Shown: positions 36,619 to 45,519, numbered from the stretch's first letter. The stretch is DNA of 51,876 nt from Gordoniibacillus chartarius (GCF_042432825.1 NZ_JBHLWN010000125.1:1-51876); one strand, 5' to 3'. The notes: generated by a model from the sequence alone, not told the origin. Numbers and translations: made by a program.

Positions 36619-37284
36619 TTACACCCATTTTACGATGTGTTCCAGCGATTGTCTCGTCTTCGGCCGGGGCTCCCGGACCCGGTAGCCGAAAGCAACCATG
36701 CAGGCGATCCCGAAACGATCGTCCATGATTCCTTCTTCGATCAGTATTTGTTCAACCTTCTCTTTGTCGAACCCTTCGATCGGACACGAATCGATGCCGA
36801 TTTGAGCGGCGGCGGTCATCATATTGCCCAGTGCGATATACGATTGCCGGCAGCCCCACTCAAACGCAAGCCGTTCGTCGCCGAGCAGTTTAAAATCGTT
36901 CTCCAGGAAGTTATGATACACGTTACCTTTGCGCTGCCGGGCTTCCCCGGGAAGCAGCTGAACTTCCGCCATCATTTTCTGAATATGCGGGGAATCCGAA
37001 GTTAAATCGGCCAGTGTACGGGATAAAATAATGACAAAATGGCTCGATGTCGGCAGCTGCTTCTGGGCCCCCCACGTAACGGGAAGCAGCTTCTCGCGAA
37101 TGGTCCGGTTTTGGACAACAACGAACGTCCACGGCTCAAACCCGAACGAGCTGGGAGATAACCGCCCCGTCTCCATAATAAACGCGAAATCGTCATCGCT
37201 TATTAGTTTCGTTGGATCGAACTCCTTGCAAGCATGCCGAAAGCGATACGCCTCCAAAATCTCCTCTTTACGATTCTCCGTCAT
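36619..37284 (-). CDS. NAD(P)H-dependent nitroreductase
   Basis: 221 residues from the ATG at 37284, which is preceded by AAGGATGGGAG; an ATG seven codons upstream has no ribosome site. FMN-binding nitroreductase fold: R-x-R-H-A-C-K-E-F at about 13-21, SPSSFGFEPWTFVVV, and ALGNMMTAAAQIGIDSCPIEGFD. Members such as YfkO or MhqN reduce quinones, nitroaromatics or electrophiles. With the adjacent HxlR-type regulator this looks like a redox-stress response unit. Substrate unknown; cytoplasmic. Confidence 0.93.
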   Translation of the reverse strand: MTENRKEEILEAYRFRHACKEFDPTKLISDDDFAFIMETGRLSPSSFGFEPWTFVVVQNRTIREKLLPVTWGAQKQLPTSSHFVIILSRTLADLTSDSPHIQKMMAEVQLLPGEARQRKGNVYHNFLENDFKLLGDERLAFEWGCRQSYIALGNMMTAAAQIGIDSCPIEGFDKEKVEQILIEEGIMDDRFGIACMVAFGYRVREPRPKTRQSLEHIVKWV

Positions 37285-37407
37285 CCTACTCCCATCCTTT
37301 TTCATATATTTTCGTCTATCGAGCCCATATGTTTACAGTTTGCCGGCTTGCAAACCCAGTATAGTCCATAAATACAATAATTAACAGTACGCACATTTAT
37401 GGTATAT

Positions 37408-37425
37408 AGTATACTTTTTTATACT
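37408..37425. promoter_or_regulatory. Palindrome upstream of the nitroreductase gene
   Basis: AGTATA-CTTTTT-TATACT, a perfect 6-base inverted repeat, 124 bases before the nitroreductase start. Related AGTA/TACT elements lie around it (CAGTATAG at about 37360, CAGTACGC at 37385). HxlR-type regulators bind TACT/AGTA-type palindromes, so this is a candidate operator. Confidence 0.35.
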
Positions 37426-37440
37426 GTTACATCCCGGTGG

Positions 37441-37487
37441 AATACAAACGGCGGCCGGATTCATAGATCCGCCGCCGTTTCTGTATT
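37441..37487. terminator. Terminator of the VOC-SDR genes
   Basis: AAACGGCGGC pairs with GCCGCCGTTT, extended by AATAC/GTATT with a one-base bulge. It is 22 bases beyond the SDR stop on the minus strand; the T-run is weak. It separates the SDR gene from the nitroreductase gene. Confidence 0.7.
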
Positions 37488-37508
37488 TCTTGCCCCGTTT
37501 GCTTACGC

Positions 37509-38213
37509 TCAGATCGGCATCATTTTTCCCGTGTAATCGACAAAATGAAACTTCGAGCTTGCGTCAGGCACGATCTTACGTTCAATCAGATCCAGAATGC
37601 CGTTCGCGCTTTGCCGAGGATCGGTCGGTGCGTTCTCCCCGCCCATATCCGTCTTCATCCAGCCGGGGTGAACGCTCAGCACTTGAATGCCGCGGTCCCG
37701 GACATAGGCATGCAGCTGCTCGCCGAACATATTGAGCGCCGACTTCGAAATCGCATAGGGATAATCGCCGGGATAGGCATTCGTCATGCTTCCGGCTTCC
37801 GAGGAAATGTTAATGATCGACGCACCCTTCACCGTCAGCAGCGGCAGCATATGTTTGACGACCCGCATCGGGCCGAACAAGTTCACATCGAACGACTTCA
37901 CGACCGCGTCCATATCGAGCCGCTCGATCGGAGTGCTGCGGGCTGTCAGGATGGCCGCATTGTTTACGATAGCGCCGAGCGTCCGGCCTTCGGCTTGCAA
38001 TTGCCCGGCGAGCCTGGCAATGCCCGCTTCGTCCGTAACTTCGAGTTCCGCAATGGTCATTCGGCTCCCGTACGCCGCGGCAAGCGCTGTCAGCTTGTCG
38101 TTATCGGCCCCAGAAGCACGTACGCCGGCAATGACGGCATGACCTCGCTCCAGAGCCGCGGCGGCCATCTCGCAGCCGAGACCGCGGCTTGCGCCGGTGA
38201 TCAGGATGTTCAT
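37509..38213 (-). CDS. Short-chain dehydrogenase/reductase
   Basis: 234 residues. Rossmann nucleotide motif TGASRGLG at 6-13, NNAAI near 87, and the catalytic Ser and Y-x-x-x-K (SSEAG... and YAISKSALN near 155). It fits the classical SDR family of CsgA/YqjQ-like size. Cofactor and substrate cannot be deduced. The gene begins 12 bases after the VOC gene with AGGGAGCG in front, so both are one operon. Confidence 0.93.
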   Translation of the reverse strand: MNILITGASRGLGCEMAAAALERGHAVIAGVRASGADNDKLTALAAAYGSRMTIAELEVTDEAGIARLAGQLQAEGRTLGAIVNNAAILTARSTPIERLDMDAVVKSFDVNLFGPMRVVKHMLPLLTVKGASIINISSEAGSMTNAYPGDYPYAISKSALNMFGEQLHAYVRDRGIQVLSVHPGWMKTDMGGENAPTDPRQSANGILDLIERKIVPDASSKFHFVDYTGKMMPI

Positions 38214-38225
38214 ACCGCTCGCTCC

Positions 38226-38681
38226 CTAGGCTTTGTCGTTTTCCAGCAGCTCAACCAGCACCTTCAGCTCTTTGAATGTATCCATGTAAGCGTATCTGCC
38301 GCCCGTATATTCGCCCTTCTGCTGCAGAGGGAAGCCTTTGCTTTCAAGCAGCGTAATCTTCTCCTTCATACCCTCGATGACGAATGCGATATGATGCGGG
38401 CCCTCCCCATGTTCGTTCAAGTAGCTGCGCCAAGTGCTCGGATGCTCGTCAGGCTCGATCAGCTCCAGCTGCAGCGACCCCATATCGAAGAAGGCGAGCT
38501 TCGCGCGGGCTTCGCTGGGTGAACCGTTAACCTCGGTTTGCGCTTTCTCCCACACATCGGTGACAATTACTTGCGGCTTGGCCACGCCGAAGAAATCCGC
38601 GTAAGCTTGGCTGACCTTCTCAATATCGTGAACGAGAATGCCAATTTGAGTAATGACGTTAGTGCCCAGCAGTCCTGACAT
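38226..38681 (-). CDS. VOC/glyoxalase-family protein
   Basis: 151 residues from the ATG at 38681, preceded by AAAGGATG. The frame is open further upstream but carries no family similarity there. Two beta-alpha-beta-beta-beta modules begin with ITQIGILVHDIEKVSQAYADFF and GPHHIAFVIEGMKEK. His and Glu metal ligands typical of the vicinal-oxygen-chelate superfamily are present (IGILV in place of the usual H-V in the first module, HHIAF and MGSLQLELIE in the others). It resembles methylmalonyl-CoA epimerase or glyoxalase-like proteins in outline; the reaction is unknown. First gene of an operon with the SDR, behind a leader of about 300 bases. Confidence 0.85.
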   Translation of the reverse strand: MSGLLGTNVITQIGILVHDIEKVSQAYADFFGVAKPQVIVTDVWEKAQTEVNGSPSEARAKLAFFDMGSLQLELIEPDEHPSTWRSYLNEHGEGPHHIAFVIEGMKEKITLLESKGFPLQQKGEYTGGRYAYMDTFKELKVLVELLENDKA

Positions 38682-39083
38682 GCCGATCATCCTTTCGATT
38701 GGAAAATACAATGAACTTACGATAACTTCGACTACCGCCTTGAAGAGGGACCGGGTTGAACCTAGTCCAGGCTCCACCTTACCTAGTGTCGCCAAAAGAG
38801 TATGCGCTTTCAAAGACGCAATGGATTGCCCTCCGGCAGTGTGACTTAGACCATTTCTCGGCGGCGATGAACGCGCGTACATTTCCTTCAGCAATACATA
38901 GTCAAAGTCGCGCCCGCATGCATCAGCGGGGACAATTCCTTAGTCGCTCGCTCGCAACTTCCAGCCTTTTCCGTGATCCTGTTAGTACGCTTACATCATA
39001 CACATGAATGGAAAGCGTTGTCAATGAGTTCATTCGGCTTCGCAAACCGTCCTCCTGCCGGGTTCAAGGAACGGCCAAGCAGA
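38682..39083 (-). promoter_or_regulatory. Long structured leader of the VOC-SDR operon
   Basis: About 300 untranslated bases separate the promoter at 38995-39024 from the VOC start. Stem AAGTTGCG/CGCGACTT (minus strand, 38906-38960) encloses a CCCGC/GCGGG hairpin. At 38744-38780 the minus strand reads AAGGTGGAGCC, 18 bases, then GGTCCCT, which can pair as AGG/CCT and GCC/GGT around a TGGA bulge. That is the core layout of a T-box antiterminator, but the motif deviates from AGGGTGGNACCGCG, and I found no specifier loop or terminator with a T-run. A structured regulatory leader is plausible; its class is not settled. Confidence 0.3.
38995..39024 (-). promoter_or_regulatory. Sigma-A promoter
   Basis: On the minus strand TTGACA (39024-39019), 18 bases, then TATGAT (39000-38995): a near-consensus vegetative promoter reading toward the VOC-SDR genes. 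The spacer overlaps GGAAAGCGTTGTCA (39010-39023, plus strand), a cre-like sequence one base off consensus, so catabolite control is possible. Confidence 0.7.
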
Positions 39084-39113
39084 CAAGGCTTAGGCACGAT
39101 GGCCTAAGCCTTG
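39084..39113. terminator. Hairpin at the end of the fructan operon
   Basis: CAAGGCTTAGG pairs with CCTAAGCCTTG around an 8-base loop. No strong T-run on either strand, but it lies 63 bases after the last gene of the fructan locus and is the only hairpin there. Confidence 0.6.
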
Positions 39114-39175
39114 CTCCAATGTCGATTCCCCTCCTCCTCGGGACTCAGACGATTTGCGATTCTATGCTATCCGGC

Positions 39176-40678
39176 TTACAGGCTTAGTTCCCATACATCG
39201 AGCGATTCAAGGACGGCCTCGCCTTTCCTGGCGAACAAACGAAGGCCAAGGCTAGCCGGGTCGGGATAAATCCGGTTCGTGACCGTCTTCATTCCGTGAT
39301 TGGCAAATAGCTCCACCGACGACCGGTCGAGGTACAGATGAATGACAATGCGGCCGCCCGGCAGCGGAGCCAGCTCCAGCTCGCTGCAGCCAAGCTCGCC
39401 CGCGCCGGAGCGGCTGCGGTCCATCCGCAGCTTGCCTTCCGGCCAACAATACGAGACTTCGGTAAACTGGCCGCCGTCCTCGGAGCACCTGAGCTGCAAA
39501 CCAAACTCACTTCTGGTCGCCGAATCGGCTATACGGAAGATCGCCATGATCTCCAGAGCGTCGCCATACGCACCGGTAAGCGGCACAACCGTATCGGCAC
39601 CCATCGTCATCATGCCGAACGCATGATGCGCGCCCCGCAGCGACTTCGCCTCTTCCACCGGATTCATGCGCAGCGTGCCGTCCGCAGCCAGCGTCAGCTC
39701 GCGGGGAAGCGTAAACGTCCCCATCCAGCCGCGCTCCTGTTCCGGCATGCGTGCCCCCCATATGTTCATCCAGCCGATCAGAATGCGCCTTCCCCGTTCG
39801 TCCTCGAACGTCTGCGGCGCATAAAAATCATAGCCGTATTCGAGCCTTTCCCTATAGCGCACATCCAGCTTGCCTGTTTCGTAGTTGAAACGGCCGGACA
39901 AATACATCGTCTTCGTATCGCCCATATTCATCGGTGAGAAAATAAGCACATGCTCACCGCCGCCCCCAAGCGCGAACAAATCCGGGCATTCCCACATGTT
40001 GCCCATCGTCCCGTCGCTTTCAGCCGCAACCCCGGCGTACGTCCACTGCCGCAAGTCCGGCGATGCGTACAGCAGCGCCTTGCCCAAGCCGTCCTTGCCG
40101 TATCCGACGACCATGTACCATTGCCCTTCATGCCGCCATACTTTCGGATCGCGGAAGCCAAAGCCGCCTGTCTCCGGTGGAGCGGCGACAACGGGATTAT
40201 GAGCCGACTTCTCAAACGTGACGCCGTCGGAGCTCGACGCGACGCACTGCACCTCCTCCGGCGTGCGGCCATCGACATGCCCAGTGTAGATCAGCGTAAG
40301 ACGGCCTTGATCGTCGACAGCGCTGCCCGACCAGCACCCGTAACCCCGGCAGTCACCCGAATCGTATTCTTCGGACGGCGCTAACGCGATAGGCAAATGC
40401 TCCCAGCGCATCAGGTCCTTGCTCTTGGCATGCCCCCAATACATGGGACCATGCCGGGGCTCGTACGGATTGTGCTGATAGAACACATGGTATTCGCCCT
40501 TATACACAATCAACCCGTTAGGATCGTTCATCCAGCCGGCCGGCGGCATCAGATGGTAACGAAGCCGGTAACCATCTTCGTCCGGGAGCTCGGCCGCCGC
40601 CCGCTGCAGCGCCGCATTGGCTTGCCGCAGCCGCTCCGTGTGACTTGTTTGCAATTGCTCTTCTTTTTGTCGTTCCAC
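39176..40678 (-). CDS. Cytoplasmic GH32 beta-fructosidase (sucrose/fructo-oligosaccharide hydrolase)
   Basis: 500 residues, no signal peptide. Catalytic triad of GH32: nucleophile Asp52 (WMNDPNG), transition-state stabiliser Asp177 (FRDPKV) and acid/base Glu230 (WECPDLF). The C-terminal beta-sandwich carries DRSSVELFANHG. It hydrolyses terminal beta-fructosyl residues from sucrose, fructo-oligosaccharides or their phosphates in the cytoplasm. Because the locus has an ABC importer and a fructokinase rather than a PTS, unphosphorylated substrates are likely. It is the last gene of the operon, 25 bases after fructokinase. Confidence 0.93.
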   Translation of the reverse strand: MERQKEEQLQTSHTERLRQANAALQRAAAELPDEDGYRLRYHLMPPAGWMNDPNGLIVYKGEYHVFYQHNPYEPRHGPMYWGHAKSKDLMRWEHLPIALAPSEEYDSGDCRGYGCWSGSAVDDQGRLTLIYTGHVDGRTPEEVQCVASSSDGVTFEKSAHNPVVAAPPETGGFGFRDPKVWRHEGQWYMVVGYGKDGLGKALLYASPDLRQWTYAGVAAESDGTMGNMWECPDLFALGGGGEHVLIFSPMNMGDTKTMYLSGRFNYETGKLDVRYRERLEYGYDFYAPQTFEDERGRRILIGWMNIWGARMPEQERGWMGTFTLPRELTLAADGTLRMNPVEEAKSLRGAHHAFGMMTMGADTVVPLTGAYGDALEIMAIFRIADSATRSEFGLQLRCSEDGGQFTEVSYCWPEGKLRMDRSRSGAGELGCSELELAPLPGGRIVIHLYLDRSSVELFANHGMKTVTNRIYPDPASLGLRLFARKGEAVLESLDVWELSL

Positions 40679-40703
40679 CTATATCCACCTTCCTAGATCA
40701 TCT

Positions 40704-41678
40704 TTATGATGAATGCTCCGCCTGCTGCAGCAATGCTTCGATCCGGTCCTTCGACGCTAACGCCGGAATCGCTCCTTTGCGGGTCGCCGCTAGAGCGCCG
40801 GCCGCATTCGCGAAGCGCAGCGCATCGCGCAGCTCCGCTTCGCTCCAAGCCGCAAGCTGCTTATCCAGCTCGAGCACCTTATACAACAGAGCGCCGAGAA
40901 AGCCATCCCCCGCTCCGGTCGTATCGATCGTCTGAACAGCGCAGCTCTCGACATGACCCCAGCAGCCGTTCATGCGGAAGTACGACCCTCTCTCGCCGGC
41001 CGTCACCAGCAGCATCCGGATCGCGTGCTTGTCCGTCAGCTTCTGCGAAGCGGCTTCCACGTTCGGCATCCCGGTCAAGAAATGTAATTCTTCCTCGGAT
41101 ACTTTGACGACATCGGACAACCCGATTCCCGCGTTCATCATCTCCAGCGCCTCGCGCTCATGATTCCACAGCGCAGGACGCCAGTTCGGGTCGAACGAGA
41201 TCAGCGCCCCATTAGCCTTGGCAACCCTTGCCGCCGCAATCGTTGCACTTCGACTAGGCTCGGCAATCATAGAGATCGAACCGAAATGAAAGATCCGCGT
41301 GTCCGCAAGCAGCTGGGCACTCAGCTCTTCTTCCCGCAGGAGCTGGTCGGCACCGGGCTTGCGGACGAAATGAAACGAACGCTCGCCGCGCTCATCCAGC
41401 TGTACGAAGGCCATCGTCGTATGCGCTTCTTCCGTCTCAATAAGTCCGGTAGAGGATACGCCGTGCTCCTGTAGTGTTTGCCGCAAGCAAGCGCCGAACG
41501 GATCTTTGCCTACTTTGCCGATGAAGGCCGCCCGCTTCCCGAGCTTCGCCGCCGCCACCGCCACGTTCACCGGCGCACCGCCGGGATTACGTTCAAACAG
41601 CGGCTGCCCCTCGGCCGACGTCCCGTAAGGTGTAAAATCAATTAAAGCTTCGCCCAAAGCCACAATATCGCAGTTCAT
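40704..41678 (-). CDS. Fructokinase (PfkB/ribokinase family)
   Basis: 324 residues from the ATG at 41678 (AAAGGATAA upstream); a longer open frame upstream overlaps the permease gene and is not used. PfkB signatures: N-terminal GGAPVNVAVAAAKLGKRAAF and C-terminal DTTGAGDGFLGALL, whose Asp is the catalytic base. It phosphorylates fructose at C6, giving fructose-6-phosphate from the products of the GH32 enzymes on either side. Cytoplasmic. Part of the operon between the second permease and the cytoplasmic GH32. Confidence 0.93.
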   Translation of the reverse strand: MNCDIVALGEALIDFTPYGTSAEGQPLFERNPGGAPVNVAVAAAKLGKRAAFIGKVGKDPFGACLRQTLQEHGVSSTGLIETEEAHTTMAFVQLDERGERSFHFVRKPGADQLLREEELSAQLLADTRIFHFGSISMIAEPSRSATIAAARVAKANGALISFDPNWRPALWNHEREALEMMNAGIGLSDVVKVSEEELHFLTGMPNVEAASQKLTDKHAIRMLLVTAGERGSYFRMNGCWGHVESCAVQTIDTTGAGDGFLGALLYKVLELDKQLAAWSEAELRDALRFANAAGALAATRKGAIPALASKDRIEALLQQAEHSS

Positions 41679-41706
41679 CGCAATTATCCTTTCCACATAA
41701 CGAACA

Positions 41707-42543
41707 TCAGCCTTTAATGCCCGACATCGTAATCCCTTGAATGTAATACCGCTGCAAGAACAAGAACAACACCAGGATCGGCGCCGTCGACAACGTATTC
41801 GCCGCCAGCACGTTGGACCAGTTCGTCCCTTGGTTGGAGGAGAACGCCGCAATGGAGACCTGAATCATTTGCTTGCTCTGGTCGTTGATCACGATCAGCG
41901 GCCACAAATACGAATCCCAGTTGCCCAGAAACGTGATCAGCCCTAACGTAATGAGCGCGGGAACCGCCGCCGGCAGCACGATGGATACGTACGTTCTCGG
42001 CAAGCCGGCCCCGTCGATACGGGCCGCTTCCATCATTTCATCCGGTACCTCCGCGAAAAACTGCCGCAGCATAAAAATACCGAACACGGACAGCATCGAA
42101 GGCACAATGAGCGCTTTGTAGGAGTTCAGCCACCCCAAATCGTGCATAAGCAAATAGTTCGGCACCAGCATCACTTCGCCCGGGATGATCATCGCGGACA
42201 TGAACAGGGCAAAGACGATCGGCTTGCCGCGAAACCGCAGCTTGGCGAAGGCGAAGGCGGCCATCGAGTTAATCAGCAGAACAAGCGCCGTTACTGCGGA
42301 AGCTACGACGAACGTGTTCCCGATATAACGAAGAAACGGATTGCGCGGGTTATAGATGACGTTCTGGTAATTTTTCAGCGTCCACTCGACCGGAACGAGC
42401 AAATGCAGCTCAATCGACGTATATTTGAACAGCTCCTGATACGGCCGCAGCGACCCGGCTGCCATCCACACGATCGGTCCGATCGAGATCAGCGCGATGA
42501 GGATCATCAACAGCATCGTTAACAGTCCATACACTTTATTCAA
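41707..42543 (-). CDS. ABC sugar permease (MalG/UgpE-like)
   Basis: 278 residues, six predicted membrane helices, EAA loop MEAARIDGAGLPRTYVSIVLP at about 185-205 (one residue over the usual core). The sequence ends with the common YYIQGITMSGIKG tail of this permease class. Second permease of the fructan importer, 12 bases downstream of the first, with no ATPase gene nearby. Confidence 0.94.
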   Translation of the reverse strand: MNKVYGLLTMLLMILIALISIGPIVWMAAGSLRPYQELFKYTSIELHLLVPVEWTLKNYQNVIYNPRNPFLRYIGNTFVVASAVTALVLLINSMAAFAFAKLRFRGKPIVFALFMSAMIIPGEVMLVPNYLLMHDLGWLNSYKALIVPSMLSVFGIFMLRQFFAEVPDEMMEAARIDGAGLPRTYVSIVLPAAVPALITLGLITFLGNWDSYLWPLIVINDQSKQMIQVSIAAFSSNQGTNWSNVLAANTLSTAPILVLFLFLQRYYIQGITMSGIKG

Positions 42544-42555
42544 GGTTGCCGCCTC

Positions 42556-43464
42556 CTATTGCTCCGCGTCTTTGTTGAACAGCTTCATCTGTATCAAGGA
42601 AATCGTCAGGACGATCGCGAACAGCACGAAGGCGGCGGCGGTCGCATAGCCCATTCTCATTTGGGTGAAAGCTTGCTTGTAAATGTAGTACACGATCGTC
42701 TCCGTAGAGCCGTTCGGCCCCCCGTTCGTCATGACGAATACGAGTCCCGACAGCTTGATCGCATCGATGGTCGTAATGATGACGACAAAGGCGGTCGTCC
42801 GCTTGAGCAGCGGCAGCGTTATGCGGACAAACTGCTGCAGCCGCGAAGCACCGTCGATCCGGGCCGCTTCGTACAGCTCCGGGGAAATTTGATTCAGCCC
42901 GGCCAGGAAAATAATCATGAAAAATCCCGCACCCTTCCATATGCCCAGTACAATGATGCCGTTCATCGCCGTATCCGGGTCGGATAAAAACTCCGTGATC
43001 GGCAGATGGAGCGCTTTAAGAAAGCTGTTCAGCAGGCCGTAATCTTTGTTGTAGATCAGTTTGAAGACGGTCGCCGCAACCGCGGTCGAAATGATCACCG
43101 GGATAAAGAACAGCGTGCGGAACAGCCCGGACACAGCCGTCTTCTTCTGAACGAGCAGTGCCATTCCTAACGCGATGCTCGTCTGAACCGGTATGACGAT
43201 CAAGGCGAAATGAAAAGAATGGATCAAGCTGTTGTAAAAAGCTCTGTCGCCCAGCAGCTGTCTGTAGTTGTCCAGCCCGACGAAGACGTTGCCCGCTCCG
43301 ACCAGCGAGTAGTTCCTGAAGCTGATGGCAAGAGCTTGAAGCATCGGATAAAAAACAAATACGAGCAGCAGGGCGAACGCCGGAGCAAGGAACCAGAAGG
43401 CCGTCGCTTGCTCGTGCCTGCGGAATCGCTGCGATGATTGCTTCGGTCGTAACGTGGAATCCAT
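42556..43464 (-). CDS. ABC sugar permease (MalF/UgpA-like)
   Basis: 302 residues from the ATG at 43464, which has GAGGAGAG in front; an apparent upstream extension is Arg-rich and overlaps the GH32 gene. Six membrane helices, preceded by a short charged cytoplasmic tail; EAA loop EAARIDGASRLQQFVRITLP. First permease of the importer for fructo-oligosaccharides, placed 38 bases after the exported GH32 gene. Confidence 0.93.
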   Translation of the reverse strand: MDSTLRPKQSSQRFRRHEQATAFWFLAPAFALLLVFVFYPMLQALAISFRNYSLVGAGNVFVGLDNYRQLLGDRAFYNSLIHSFHFALIVIPVQTSIALGMALLVQKKTAVSGLFRTLFFIPVIISTAVAATVFKLIYNKDYGLLNSFLKALHLPITEFLSDPDTAMNGIIVLGIWKGAGFFMIIFLAGLNQISPELYEAARIDGASRLQQFVRITLPLLKRTTAFVVIITTIDAIKLSGLVFVMTNGGPNGSTETIVYYIYKQAFTQMRMGYATAAAFVLFAIVLTISLIQMKLFNKDAEQ

Positions 43465-43502
43465 CGTACATCTCTCCTCTACCACACACCGGATGTTAGG
43501 TC

Positions 43503-45362
43503 TTATTTCTGTTCGAACACAAACACGTTCAGCTTCGACATGATGCGGCCATCCCCGCTCACGGCTTGGATTTCCGCCTGCCCCGGCTTCACGCCGGTAA
43601 CAGTCGCTCCGCCTTCCGCGGCCGCGACGACGGCGACGGCTTCGTCGCTGGACCGCCACTGCAGCGTCTGCGGAACGCCGAGCGGAATGACGGCCGCTTC
43701 GACCCGCATCGCCTCGCCTGCAGGCACATCCAAAGAAGCTTTGCCAAGCACGATTCGCAGCGGCTTATCGCCGTCGGGATCCTCATCGCGCCATACCGAT
43801 CTCAACGGATAATACTGAGCTTCGTTCAGAATGACGCCCCCCGCTTCCGGCGCATCCGCCGTCAGCTCCAAGCCGCTGCTCGTCGGATCCGGGAAGACGA
43901 TGGCGGACATGACGGCTTCACCGTCGTTTGCAAACACCTCGATACTGGATTCATCGACGAACATGCGCAGCTTGAGCTTGCCTTCCTTCAGCCGGAGAGG
44001 CGCCGTCATGACCTCGGCGAAGCCTTTCTCGAATGCGGTGCTGCCCGACCTCGTGCGGTCAAGACTAAGCTTCTCCGCAGCCGCGTCGTAACTGACGGCC
44101 GTCTCTTGGCCGGCTCCCTGCCGCAGCTTGAAGGTCGCTATCGCTCCCGGCTGTACGGTCAAGTCCGCCGCCAGCTCGTAGGACGTCCCTCTAATACCGG
44201 CAAACGGATTGCGTCCGGCGGCGAGCTGCTGTTTGGGCAGCGTAACCTGCTTGCCTCGCAGCGCTTGCAGTTCCTTGACCGGCTCCTGAATCAGCCGCAA
44301 GCCCTGCCCCGGGATATTTCTCAGCCTTAGCTCGCGAGGGATCGACAAGTTTCCTTTCCAGCCCCCGGTCGGCATCGCAAACGGATACCGCCAATTGGAC
44401 ATCCACCCGAGCCAGATGCGGCGTCCGTCCTTCGCCGGGATGTCCGAATACGACACCGCCGCATAAAAGTCTTTCCCATAGTCCGTCCAGAGCACGTCGG
44501 ACGGCTGATTGTCGTTATGGAACGTCTTCCCGTCGAAGCTGCCGATAAAATATTGCGCGGTGGAGCCCTTCGTCGCGTCGTTGTTGCCGATGCTGACAAC
44601 CAGCACCCACCGCTTCCGCTTCGTTCCCTCGACAGGCAGCTCGAACAAATCCGGGCATTCCCACACCGCCGCGTGCGAGCCGTGTTCGCTGCCGAATTCG
44701 CCGCTCATCGTCCACGCTTTCAGATCGGGCGACGTGTAGAAACGCACCCGGTTGTCGACGGAAACGACCATCACCCACGCTTGCGTCGGCTGGTGCCAAA
44801 ACACCTTCGGATCGCGGAAATCTTTCAGTCCGGGATTCGGAAGAACCGGATTGCCTTCGTATTTCGTCCACGTCCGCCCACGGTCTGAGCTGTACGCTAT
44901 GCTCTGCGATTGGACGCCGCCTTTGAAATGCGTGAATATGGCCACCAAGCCCGGTTTGCCGCCGAAAAATCCGCTCGTATCGCGGGCGTCGACGACGGCG
45001 CTGCCCGACCATATTTCCCCAAGCGAATCCCGCACAAGCGCTACGGGCAAATGCTCCCAATGCAGCAAATCGCGACTGACGGCATGCCCCCATTGACCGC
45101 TGTTCTGATAAAATTGGTGATACTCGCCCTCGAAATAAACCATCCCGTTCGGATCGCTCAAATTGCCGGAGACGGGCGACAAATGATATTGCGGACGGTA
45201 AGGCTCCTTATACGCATTCGGATCACTCGAATACGTAATCCCCCGAGCTTCGGACGATATTCGCACATCCTCGTAACGATCCATCAGCACCGCCCCTCCG
45301 ATTCCTCCACATACAAGCGCTGAAGCAGCGCCGGCTAACCATAACCGCTTGCTCTTTCTCAT
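43503..45362 (-). CDS. Exported GH32 levanase / exo-fructanase with Ig-like domain
   Basis: 619 residues from the ATG at 45362, which has GGAGG five bases upstream; an ATG five codons earlier has no ribosome site. An N-terminal hydrophobic segment (about 8-27) after positive residues is a signal peptide or membrane anchor; no lipobox is visible. GH32 catalytic residues are Asp70 (LSDPNGM), Asp184 (FRDPKVF) and Glu235 (WECPDLF). The C-terminal beta-sandwich carries DESSIEVFANDG, and a Big_2-like domain occupies about 535-619. The enzyme should release fructose from levan, inulin or sucrose at the cell surface. First of the structural genes after the regulator pair. Confidence 0.92.
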   Translation of the reverse strand: MRKSKRLWLAGAASALVCGGIGGAVLMDRYEDVRISSEARGITYSSDPNAYKEPYRPQYHLSPVSGNLSDPNGMVYFEGEYHQFYQNSGQWGHAVSRDLLHWEHLPVALVRDSLGEIWSGSAVVDARDTSGFFGGKPGLVAIFTHFKGGVQSQSIAYSSDRGRTWTKYEGNPVLPNPGLKDFRDPKVFWHQPTQAWVMVVSVDNRVRFYTSPDLKAWTMSGEFGSEHGSHAAVWECPDLFELPVEGTKRKRWVLVVSIGNNDATKGSTAQYFIGSFDGKTFHNDNQPSDVLWTDYGKDFYAAVSYSDIPAKDGRRIWLGWMSNWRYPFAMPTGGWKGNLSIPRELRLRNIPGQGLRLIQEPVKELQALRGKQVTLPKQQLAAGRNPFAGIRGTSYELAADLTVQPGAIATFKLRQGAGQETAVSYDAAAEKLSLDRTRSGSTAFEKGFAEVMTAPLRLKEGKLKLRMFVDESSIEVFANDGEAVMSAIVFPDPTSSGLELTADAPEAGGVILNEAQYYPLRSVWRDEDPDGDKPLRIVLGKASLDVPAGEAMRVEAAVIPLGVPQTLQWRSSDEAVAVVAAAEGGATVTGVKPGQAEIQAVSGDGRIMSKLNVFVFEQK

Positions 45363-45468
45363 GCTACCTCCAGACATTCGTCATCCGTGCCGATATCGTC
45401 ATTGTAACGGAGCCGTATTCGCAAAGATTCCAATATGCTCGGATATCGTTTTTCAATTTCTTTGGATC

Positions 45469-45497
45469 AAAAAAAGCCCGCTGCATAAGCAGGGGCT
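45469..45497 (-). terminator. Terminator between the response regulator and GH32 genes
   Basis: On the minus strand AGCCCCTGC pairs with GCAGCGGGCT (one bulged base), followed by TTTTTTT. It closes the kinase-regulator unit, so the exported GH32 gene should have its own promoter in 45363-45468. Confidence 0.85.
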
Positions 45498-45519
45498 CGC
45501 AAGCTGTGTCCGGCGCATG

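Noticed and set aside
38744..38780. A firm T-box call
   Set aside because: Only the antiterminator core can be drawn; I found no specifier loop, no conserved AGGGTGGNACCGCG and no competing terminator with a T-run.
38691..38894. Upstream extension of the VOC gene to residue 222
   Set aside because: The extra 71 residues have no family similarity, and the ATG at 38681 has the good ribosome site; the open frame there overlaps the presumed leader.
43465..43659. Arg-rich N-terminal extension of the fructan permease
   Set aside because: It overlaps the GH32 gene and does not resemble a permease N-terminus; the internal ATG at 43464 has GAGGAGAG in front.
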